Part shown: one piece after another, positions 1-5,857 of the stretch | Position numbering within the stretch: position 1 is the stretch's first letter | Layout: each line of letters opens with the position of its first letter | Source: Belnapia sp. | GTDB taxonomy: Bacteria; Pseudomonadota; Alphaproteobacteria; Acetobacterales; Acetobacteraceae | NCBI GenBank assembly: GCA_028291445.1 | Contig: JAQGIA010000099.1 | Coordinates: 1 to 6,523 of the forward strand | Direction of reading: 5' to 3' | Length of the DNA stretch: 6,523 nt | Program-made: the position numbers and the translations under genes | The notes under the pieces: generated by a model | Seen by the model: only the letters and a program-made list of their open reading frames with translations | The model's database searches: none | Told to the model about the DNA's origin: nothing

Positions 1-1273
<1,273 letters not shown>

Positions 1274-1293
1274 GATGGGCGTACTTTCTGGGG

Positions 1294-1329
1294 CCAGCAT
1301 CGCAGCTGGTCTGCTTGCCCGATCGGGCA
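1294..1329 (-). other. Two potential RNA hairpins in the groES 5' leader
   Basis: The groES leader contains the 14-bp palindrome TGCCCGATCGGGCA (1316-1329) and, nearer the gene, a CCAGC/GCTGG stem with a 6-nt loop (1294-1309). The second stem ends about 5 nt before the weak AGAAAG ribosome-binding site. Neither is followed by a T tract, so they do not look like terminators. They may stabilise the mRNA or affect initiation, but GC-rich DNA produces such stems readily. Confidence 0.35.
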
Positions 1330-1354
1330 GCACCGGACCCGACAATTGGGCCGT

Positions 1355-1381
1355 CTGGCACTCTACCTGCGGGAGTGCCAG
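1355..1381 (-). promoter_or_regulatory. CIRCE operator of groESL (HrcA-binding site)
   Basis: This is a perfect inverted repeat, CTGGCACTC-N9-GAGTGCCAG. It has the exact 9+9+9 geometry of CIRCE (consensus TTAGCACTC-N9-GAGTGCTAA). It differs from the consensus symmetrically, with TGGCACTC in place of TAGCACTC, so dyad symmetry is kept. It lies 3 nt downstream of the predicted -10 and covers the likely transcription start, the classical position for repression by HrcA. HrcA itself is not encoded in the window. Confidence 0.93.
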
Positions 1382-1384
1382 TGG

Positions 1385-1413
1385 AGGTGGGGTGGCATCG
1401 ACACGCTTACAAG
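1385..1413 (-). promoter_or_regulatory. RpoH (sigma-32)-like promoter of groESL
   Basis: On the minus strand CTTGTAA (1413-1407) is followed after 14 nt by CCCCACCT (1392-1385). This compares well with the enterobacterial sigma-32 pattern CTTGAAA-N11-16-CCCCATNT: 6 of 7 bases in the -35, and all but one specified base in the -10. The element abuts the CIRCE, so transcription would start inside the operator and leave a leader of about 100 nt. Alphaproteobacterial RpoH promoters vary in their -10, so the exact start is inferred. Confidence 0.62.
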
Positions 1414-1650
1414 CAGGCGCCCGCCGGCCAAAGCCTGCCGCATGTGGACGCAGGAAAACCGGGCCTGGCATGATCGCGGCTACATGATGGTGGCTAACTG
1501 CGCGGCCCGAGCGTTCCGCCCGGCCATGAGTGGGCACTCATCATCGGGCCCGGCGCCCGGACCCTCGGTCGTTCCGCCTGGGCCAGAATCTGCTCCACCA
1601 CCCTGACGAACCATCTTGACCGTGGGCTGGCGCGAGCCAATCTCGCCGGC
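1414..1650. other. Intergenic region between divergent groES and grxC
   Basis: No credible gene is seen here on either strand. Open frames crossing it have no recognisable sequence and overlap known elements. It contains the palindrome at 1526-1541 and two near-identical segments, CGTTCCGCCCGGCC (from about 1512) and CGTTCCGCCTGGGCC (from about 1570). A TTGACC at 1616-1621 could be a -35 box for grxC, but no convincing -10 follows at normal spacing. The grxC promoter is therefore not pinpointed. Confidence 0.6.
1526..1541. repeat. Short palindrome ATGAGTG-GG-CACTCAT
   Basis: Perfect 7-bp arms are separated by 2 nt. The arms contain the GAGTG and CACTC cores of CIRCE, but in the outward order and with a 2-nt spacer, so this is not a CIRCE. 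It lies about 110 bp upstream of grxC and about 110 bp upstream of the groES promoter. It may be a binding site for a dimeric regulator or a chance palindrome. Confidence 0.4.
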
Positions 1651-1908
1651 ATGGCCAAAGTCGAAATTTACACCATCCTCTTCTGCCCCTATTGCGAGCG
1701 TGCCAAGGCATTGCTTGGCAGGAAGGGCGCGGCATTCGAGGAAATCGATGCCCCCACCGGCTCGCAGGCCCGCAAGGATGCCATCGCCCGCTCCGGTGGC
1801 CGAACCACCGTGCCGCAGATCTTCATCGACGGTCAGGCCATCGGGGGGTCGGACGATCTGACCGCCCTGGATCGTGCGGGCAAGCTGGATCCCCTGCTGG
1901 CCGGCTGA
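1651..1908 (+). CDS. grxC: Glutaredoxin 3 (GrxC), 85 aa
   Basis: This is a small cytosolic dithiol glutaredoxin that uses glutathione to reduce protein and mixed disulfides. The start MAKVEIYTILFCPYCERAKALL closely matches E. coli Grx3. The catalytic CPYC is at residues 12-15 on the end of the first beta strand. The cis-proline motif TVPQIFI is at 53-59, and the glutathione-contacting GGSDDL is at 65-70, with Ser where E. coli Grx3 has Cys65. The length (85 aa against 83 in E. coli) shows the gene is complete. The ATG at 1651 has no clear purine-rich ribosome-binding site, but the fit of the N-terminus makes this start firm. It lies upstream of and on the same strand as the DUF1178 gene. A second CIRCE between the two suggests that they need not share one transcript. 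Confidence 0.97.
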   Translation: MAKVEIYTILFCPYCERAKALLGRKGAAFEEIDAPTGSQARKDAIARSGGRTTVPQIFIDGQAIGGSDDLTALDRAGKLDPLLAG

Positions 1909-1918
1909 CCTGCCAGGC

Positions 1919-1947
1919 CTTGGCACTGGGTTTGCTAAGCCTGAAAC
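1919..1947 (+). promoter_or_regulatory. Possible weak promoter in front of the second CIRCE
   Basis: CTTGGCA (1919-1925) resembles a heat-shock or sigma-70 -35 box and sits at nearly the same distance from the CIRCE as the groESL -35 does. The sequence where the -10 should be (CCTGAAAC at 1940-1947) is a poor match to CCCCATNT and to TATAAT. The placement is suggestive, but the match is weak. Confidence 0.25.
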
Positions 1948-1975
1948 GTGGCACTCGACGCATTTGAGTGCCACG
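1947..1975 (+). promoter_or_regulatory. Second CIRCE-type operator, upstream of the DUF1178 gene
   Basis: This is a perfect inverted repeat CGTGGCACTC-N9-GAGTGCCACG, with 10-bp arms and a 9-nt spacer. Its inner 8-bp arms (TGGCACTC/GAGTGCCA) are identical to those of the groESL CIRCE in this window, including the same departure from consensus. It ends 51 nt before the DUF1178 start and begins 38 nt after the grxC stop. Its sequence would also fold as a hairpin, but no T tract follows. The match in arms and spacer to CIRCE argues for an HrcA operator rather than a terminator. Confidence 0.85.
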
Positions 1976-2026
1976 CTATGGCGCTGACGGTGTCGATACC
2001 TACAAGGCTGGACCTGGAAGGCTGGG

Positions 2027-2518
2027 ATGATCCATTACGACCTGCGTTGCGCCGTTGGCCATGATTTCGATGGTTGGTTCAAGGACAGCGCCGCCTTCAC
2101 CAGCCAGGCCAAGGCCGGCTACGTCGAATGCCCGGTCTGCGGCAGCGCGGATGTCGCCAAGCAATTGATGGCACCGGCCATTCCGAAGAAGGGCCGCACT
2201 GCCGCCAAGGCGTTGGTGCCGGCCGCCACGCCTGCTGCACTCCCCGCCGAGGCCCCGTCCCCTGCCGAGGCACCGTCCCAGGTCGCCACCGGCCCGGTTC
2301 CGGCCCAGGTCATCGCCCTGCTGCAACGCGTCCGGGCCGAGATCGAGAAAAACTGCGACTACGTGGGCAAGGATTTCGCCGAGGAAGCCCGCAAGATCCA
2401 CCGCGGGGAAAGCGATCGATCCGGCATCTACGGCGAAGCCTCTGCCGCCGATGCCGAGGCACTGAAGGATGAGGGGATCGAGGTCGCCCACGTACCCTGG
2501 GTGCCCCGAGCCGATTGA
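2027..2518 (+). CDS. DUF1178 family zinc-ribbon-like protein, 163 aa
   Basis: The function of this family is unknown. The N-terminus, MIHYDLRCAVGHDFDGWFKDSAAF, is typical of DUF1178. It carries Cys8 and His12, followed by CPVCG with Cys35 and Cys38, a probable single zinc-ribbon site. The conserved C-terminal block follows: VRAEIEKNCDYVG (about 102-114), FAEEARKIHRGE (117-128), RSGIYGEAS (131-139) and DEGIEVAHVPWVP (148-160). Between them, residues of about 55-95 form an Ala/Pro-rich linker with PAEAPS-type repeats, probably flexible. There is no signal peptide or membrane segment, so it is likely cytosolic. GGAAGG (2016-2021) lies 5 nt before the ATG and is a good ribosome-binding site. The family is common beside grxC in alphaproteobacteria. 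The CIRCE 51 nt upstream suggests heat-inducible expression under HrcA, which is an inference. Family assignment is firm and function is unassigned. Confidence 0.93.
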   Translation: MIHYDLRCAVGHDFDGWFKDSAAFTSQAKAGYVECPVCGSADVAKQLMAPAIPKKGRTAAKALVPAATPAALPAEAPSPAEAPSQVATGPVPAQVIALLQRVRAEIEKNCDYVGKDFAEEARKIHRGESDRSGIYGEASAADAEALKDEGIEVAHVPWVPRAD

Positions 2519-2537
2519 CCCGGGCTGATTGATCGTG

Positions 2538-2566
2538 GCTGATCGACCCTGAAGGCGTCGATCAGC
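2538..2566. terminator. Hairpin at the DUF1178/ubiG convergent junction, possible bidirectional terminator
   Basis: GCTGATCGAC (2538-2547) and GTCGATCAGC (2557-2566) form a perfect 10-bp stem with a 9-nt loop between two convergent genes. It overlaps the ubiG stop codon. There is no T tract on either side, so it is not a canonical intrinsic terminator. A role in 3'-end formation or RNA protection fits its position. Confidence 0.5.
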
Positions 2567-3293
2567 GCGCCATGACCAGGTAATTGACGCCCACGTCCCG
2601 GCCGCACCGCCAGCCGCCGTTCGGCTCCCGCAGCAGCCCGGTGATATCGGCCACCCGCAGCCCGGCTGCCCGCAGTTCCGCCCCCAATTCCGCCGGACGG
2701 ACGAACATCCGCCACTCATGCGTGCCGACCGGCAACAGCCGCAGCAGGTATTCGGCGCCGAGCTTGGCCATCAGATAGGACCGTGGCGTACGGTTCAGCG
2801 TCGAGAGGAAGACCGGCCCCCCTGGCGCCACCAATGCCGCAAGGTGCCGGCAGAAGGCCTCCCGGTCGGCCACATGCTCGATCACCTCCAGCGCCACCAC
2901 GGCGTCGAAGCGGTCCACCGCCGTTGCCAGCAGCGTCTCCGGCATGCCTTCCCGGTAGTCGATCGCCAGTCCCGCGGCTGCCGCATGGGCCCGTGCCACG
3001 CCAAGGGCGGCCGCTGCGGCATCCAGCCCGGTCACGCTGGCACCGGCCCTGGCCAGGGCCTCGCTCGCCAGCCCCGCGCCGCAGCCCACATCGAGCACCC
3101 TGAGCCCCGCCAGCGGTGCCGTCCCCGCCGGGTCGCGCCCCAGAAGGCCTGCCAGCCGGGTCACGATCCAGCCGATCCGCGCCGGATTCATGGCATGCAG
3201 CGGTGCCATCGGCCCCTTGGGATCCCACCATTGCGCCGCCAGGCGATCGAATTTGGCGATTTCCGTACCGATCGCGCTTCCCGTGCCAGCCAT
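2562..3293 (-). CDS. ubiG: UbiG, ubiquinone biosynthesis O-methyltransferase, 243 aa
   Basis: UbiG performs both SAM-dependent O-methylations of ubiquinone synthesis (2-polyprenyl-6-hydroxyphenol methylase and 3-demethylubiquinol 3-O-methyltransferase), acting at the inner face of the membrane. The signature FDRLAAQWWDPKGPMAPLH (residues 15-33) followed by NPARIGWI is characteristic of UbiG. The Rossmann SAM-binding motif VLDVGCGAG is at 66-74, with the acidic strand-2 end at TGLDAA (88-93). LEVIEHV (135-141) and FLSTLNRTPRSYL (162-174) follow, then a segment that UbiG proteins use near the membrane, and GTHEWRMFVRP (190-200). AGAGGA (3303-3308) lies 9 nt before the ATG, which fixes the start, and the length is normal for the family. 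The gene diverges from lysC and converges with the DUF1178 gene, so it is probably transcribed alone. Confidence 0.96.
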   Translation of the reverse strand: MAGTGSAIGTEIAKFDRLAAQWWDPKGPMAPLHAMNPARIGWIVTRLAGLLGRDPAGTAPLAGLRVLDVGCGAGLASEALARAGASVTGLDAAAAALGVARAHAAAAGLAIDYREGMPETLLATAVDRFDAVVALEVIEHVADREAFCRHLAALVAPGGPVFLSTLNRTPRSYLMAKLGAEYLLRLLPVGTHEWRMFVRPAELGAELRAAGLRVADITGLLREPNGGWRCGRDVGVNYLVMAR

Positions 3294-3341
3294 GCGCCGC
3301 CGTCCTCTTCGCCCAAGCCCGGCACCAGGACCCGGCAAATG

Positions 3342-3370
3342 TTGCAGCCAGGGGGCCACATCGGTATCTG
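3342..3370 (+). promoter_or_regulatory. Candidate sigma-70-type promoter for lysC
   Basis: TTGCAG (3342-3347) and TATCTG (3365-3370) are separated by 17 nt in the ubiG-lysC divergent gap, about 90 nt before the lysC ATG. Each hexamer matches the consensus at only its first three positions. The spacing and position support it, but the sequence match is modest. Confidence 0.33.
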
Positions 3371-3404
3371 TGCCGCCCTTACCGTGGCCGCAACCGCCAC
3401 CCAG

Positions 3405-3441
3405 CGCTTTTCGCCCCCCGCTTTTCGCCTTCCCGCTTTTC
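3405..3441 (+). repeat. Three CGCTTTTC repeats in the lysC leader
   Basis: The octamer CGCTTTTC occurs at 3405-3412, 3419-3426 and 3434-3441, at intervals of 14 and 15 bp. It is embedded in a pyrimidine-rich tract that ends just before lysC. The spacing is longer than one helical turn. It is the only T-rich tract in the gap. It could be a regulator-binding array, an S1-binding or unstructured translation enhancer, or simple slippage expansion. Confidence 0.6.
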
Positions 3442-3459
3442 CGGACCCGAACGCCCGCC

Positions 3460-4683
3460 ATGGCCCGCATCGTGATGAAGTTCGGCGGCACCTCCGTCGC
3501 CGATCTCGACCGTATCCGCAACGTCGCCGGCCGCGTGAAGCGGGAGGTGGATGCTGGCCATGAGGTGGCCGTCGTCGTCTCCGCCATGTCCGGCGTGACC
3601 AATCAGCTGGTCAAATGGTGCCAGGAATTGTCGCCGCTGCACGACGCCCGGGAATACGACGCGGTCGTCGCCACCGGGGAGCAGGTGACCATCGGCCTGC
3701 TGGCCATCGCCTTGCAGGCCATCGGCGTCGATGCGCGGTCCTGGCTGGGCTGGCAGGTGCCGATCCGGACCGACAATGCGCATGGCAAGGCGCGGGTCGA
3801 AAGCATCGACGGCACCCTGCTGATCGAACGGATGCAGAGCGGCCAGGTCCCGGTCGTCGCCGGCTTCCAGGGCATCGACCCGGTGCGCAACCGCATCACC
3901 ACGCTCGGCCGCGGCGGCTCGGACCTTTCGGCCGTCGCCATCGCCGCCGCGGTCAAGGCCGATCGGTGCGACATCTATACGGACGTGGACGGGATCTACA
4001 CCACCGACCCCCGCATCGTGCCCCGCGCCCGCAAGCTGGACCGGATCAGCTACGAGGAAATGCTGGAACTGGCCTCGGTCGGTGCCAAGGTATTGCAGAC
4101 CCGGTCGGTCGAGCTGGCGATGAAGCAGCGCGTCCGGGTCCAGGTATTGTCGAGCTTCGAGGACAAGCCAGGGTCACTGGTGGTGGATGAGGACGAGATC
4201 GTGGAACAGCCCATCGTCAGCGGCATCGCCTATTCCCGGGACGATGCGAAGATCACCCTGCGCCGCGTGCCGGACCGGCCCGGCGTCGCCGCCGCCATCT
4301 TCGGCGCGCTGTCCAAGGCCAATGTGAACGTGGACATGATCGTCCAGAACCTCGGCGCCGACGCCACCACCGACATGACCTTCACCGTGAGCAAGGCCGA
4401 CCTGGCCCGTGCCCAGGACGTGCTCGAGAAGGCCCGTCCCGAGGTCGGCTTCGAGGGGATCGTGGCCGACCCGGATGTCGCCAAGATCAGCGTCGTCGGG
4501 GTCGGCATGCGTAGCCATGCCGGGGTCGCCAATACCATGTTCGGCGCGCTGGCCGAGAAGGGCATCAACATCCAGGTCATCTCGACCAGCGAGATCAAGG
4601 TCAGCGTCCTGGTCGGCGGGGATTACACGGAACTGGCGGTGCGCGCCCTGCACACCGCCTATGGCCTCGACGGCCCGGCCTGA
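3460..4683 (+). CDS. lysC: Aspartate kinase LysC with two ACT domains, 407 aa
   Basis: LysC phosphorylates L-aspartate to 4-phospho-L-aspartate, the first step toward lysine, threonine, methionine and diaminopimelate. The kinase domain (about 1-245) shows KFGGTS at 7-12, VVSAMSG at 39-45, the TGEQ segment at 72-75, TTLGRGGSD at 147-155 and YTDVDGIYTTDPR at 173-185. Two ACT domains follow (about 265-335 and 342-405), with VDMIVQNLGADATTDMTFTV and GVGMRSHAGVANTMF, the part that binds feedback inhibitors. This is the monofunctional class found in Bacillus, Corynebacterium and alphaproteobacteria, not the ThrA fusion. The frame is open upstream to 3190, but the family N-terminus MARIVMKFGG sets the start at 3460. 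No purine-rich ribosome-binding site precedes that ATG. The next gene starts 5 nt after the stop, so the two are likely cotranscribed. Confidence 0.97.
   Translation: MARIVMKFGGTSVADLDRIRNVAGRVKREVDAGHEVAVVVSAMSGVTNQLVKWCQELSPLHDAREYDAVVATGEQVTIGLLAIALQAIGVDARSWLGWQVPIRTDNAHGKARVESIDGTLLIERMQSGQVPVVAGFQGIDPVRNRITTLGRGGSDLSAVAIAAAVKADRCDIYTDVDGIYTTDPRIVPRARKLDRISYEEMLELASVGAKVLQTRSVELAMKQRVRVQVLSSFEDKPGSLVVDEDEIVEQPIVSGIAYSRDDAKITLRRVPDRPGVAAAIFGALSKANVNVDMIVQNLGADATTDMTFTVSKADLARAQDVLEKARPEVGFEGIVADPDVAKISVVGVGMRSHAGVANTMFGALAEKGINIQVISTSEIKVSVLVGGDYTELAVRALHTAYGLDGPA
4190..4203 (+). promoter_or_regulatory. Possible internal start for a separate LysC regulatory (beta) subunit
   Basis: Inside lysC, AGGA (4190-4193, within TGAGGA) lies 7 nt before an in-frame GTG (4201-4203, Val248). 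Initiation there would give a 160-residue protein made only of the ACT domains. In Corynebacterium glutamicum and Bacillus the lysC gene makes such a beta subunit from an internal start at the corresponding place, just before the first ACT domain. The ribosome-binding site is better than that of full-length lysC. Its use here is inferred. Confidence 0.42.
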
Positions 4684-4688
4684 CCGCG

Positions 4689-5741
4689 ATGGACAGCATC
4701 GCCCCCATCGCCGCCTCCATCGATGCGGATGGCCGCACCCGGCTCGGCCATCTCATGGCCCGCGGCGCCGCCTTCTTCGGCAGCCGCTATGCCCTGATGG
4801 GCGGGGCGATGAGCTGGGTCAGCGAGCGCAACCTGGTTGCCGCCCTATCGAATGCCGGCGCCTTCGGCGTCATTGCCTGCGGCGCCATGGAGCCGGACCG
4901 CCTGGCCCAGGAGATCGCCGGGACCCAGGCGCTGACCAAGCGGCCCTTCGGCGTGAACCTCATCACCATGCATCCCCGGCTGGACCAGCTGGTGGACACC
5001 TGTCTGGCAGCCCAGGTCGGCCACATCGTCTTCGCCGGCGGCATCCCGCCCGGCGCCGCCATCAAGAAAGCCAGGGACGGCGGGGCCAAGGTGGTCTGCT
5101 TCGCCCCCGCCCTCGCCCTGGCGAAGAAACTGGTGCGGTCCGGCGCCGATGCGCTGGTGATCGAGGGCTCGGAGGCCGGTGGCCATATCGGTCCCGTCAG
5201 CCTCAATGTGCTGGCGCAGGAAATCCTGCCGATCATGGCGGATCAGGTCCCGATCTTCGTCGCCGGCGGCATCGGCCGTGGCGAGGCGATCCTCTCCTAT
5301 CTGGAGATGGGCGCGGCCGGCGCCCAGCTCGGCACCCGCTTCGTCTGCGCCACGGAATCCATCGCCCATCCGCTGTTCAAGCGCGCCTTCATCCGCGGCG
5401 CCGCCCGGGATGCGGTGCCGACCCTGCAGATCGACGAGCGCTTCCCGGTCATCCCGGTCCGGGCCCTGGGCAATGCCGGCACCAAGCGCTTCATGGCGCA
5501 TCAGGCCGAGGTACTGGCGAAATTCCAATCCGGTGCGCTCACCAAGGAGGCCGCCCAGCTCGATATCGAGCATTTCTGGGCCGGCGCCCTCCGCCGCGCC
5601 GTGATCGACGGCGATGTGGAAAACGGCAGCCTCATGGCTGGCCAGTCCGTCGGCATGGTGGATCGGGAGGCTCCGGCCGCCGAGATCATCGCCGAGCTGA
5701 TCGGCCAGGCCAGCGCGGCGCTCGCCCGGCGCCCTGCGTGA
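4689..5741 (+). CDS. Nitronate monooxygenase / FabK-like FMN-dependent TIM-barrel enzyme, 350 aa
   Basis: This is a flavin enzyme of the 2-nitropropane dioxygenase superfamily. The barrel begins at GSRYALMGGAMSWVSERNLVAALSNAGAFG (31-60). The FMN/catalytic segment EGSEAGGHIG is at 159-168, with His166 where family members carry the conserved His. The phosphate-binding AGGIG is at 192-196, and GAQLGTRF is at 211-218. The C-terminal block LRRAVIDGDVENGS-LMAGQ (301-319) is strikingly like that of Streptococcus FabK, an enoyl-ACP reductase. Both nitronate oxidation and FabK-type reduction are therefore possible, and the substrate cannot be told from the sequence. The ATG at 4689 is 5 nt after the lysC stop and suggests translational coupling. 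An alternative start is Met23 (4755), because the first 22 residues show no family motif. Neither start has a strong ribosome-binding site. Confidence 0.88.
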   Translation: MDSIAPIAASIDADGRTRLGHLMARGAAFFGSRYALMGGAMSWVSERNLVAALSNAGAFGVIACGAMEPDRLAQEIAGTQALTKRPFGVNLITMHPRLDQLVDTCLAAQVGHIVFAGGIPPGAAIKKARDGGAKVVCFAPALALAKKLVRSGADALVIEGSEAGGHIGPVSLNVLAQEILPIMADQVPIFVAGGIGRGEAILSYLEMGAAGAQLGTRFVCATESIAHPLFKRAFIRGAARDAVPTLQIDERFPVIPVRALGNAGTKRFMAHQAEVLAKFQSGALTKEAAQLDIEHFWAGALRRAVIDGDVENGSLMAGQSVGMVDREAPAAEIIAELIGQASAALARRPA

Positions 5742-5857
5742 CAGGTGGCCGCGTAACGATTATCGCGTGAAAGGCGTATAAGCCGGGTTTGTTGGAATAC
5801 GATTCGGTTTGCCGCCCTGCCCGCCAGCCGCTACATGACCGCGGCGTGCCAGATGAC
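5742..5857 (+). promoter_or_regulatory. Gap before the RodZ-like gene, with a possible -10 box
   Basis: TATAAG at 5777-5782 resembles a -10 box, but the sequence 16-17 nt upstream (TAACGA/AACGAT) is a poor -35. No clear terminator follows the upstream gene, so read-through from lysC is possible. No small gene is supported here. Confidence 0.28.

Noticed and set aside
1274..1537. N-terminal extension of groES by 88 residues
   Set aside because: The frame is open, but the extension has no family similarity and runs over the RpoH-like promoter and CIRCE. Known GroES proteins start at MSFRPL-like sequences.
1920..1927. Lone TTGGCACT as an extra CIRCE half-site 28 bp before the second CIRCE
   Set aside because: It has no inverted partner at the 9-nt spacing and can equally be a -35 box or chance.
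1480..1974. Minus-strand 164-residue frame over grxC
   Set aside because: It overlaps grxC and the second CIRCE, has no recognisable domain, and is a typical GC-rich shadow frame.
1947..1975. Reading the second CIRCE simply as the grxC terminator
   Set aside because: The stem is strong but is followed by CTATGG rather than a T tract. The arm sequence and 9-nt spacer match the groESL operator too exactly for coincidence to be the simpler explanation.
2000..2719. Minus-strand 239-residue frame across DUF1178 and the ubiG end
   Set aside because: It overlaps two well-supported genes in other frames and shows no domain.
3190..3459. Upstream in-frame extension of lysC by 90 residues
   Set aside because: The extension is Pro/Arg-rich, overlaps the ubiG coding region, and precedes the family's normal N-terminus MARIVMKFGGTS.
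4409..5770. 453-residue plus-strand frame overlapping lysC and the flavin enzyme
   Set aside because: It is extremely Arg/Pro/Gly-rich and out of frame with two clear enzymes. It is a high-GC shadow.
5751..5770. CGCG-flanked imperfect dyad near 5751-5768 as a terminator
   Set aside because: The stem is only about 4 bp with mismatches and has no T tract.
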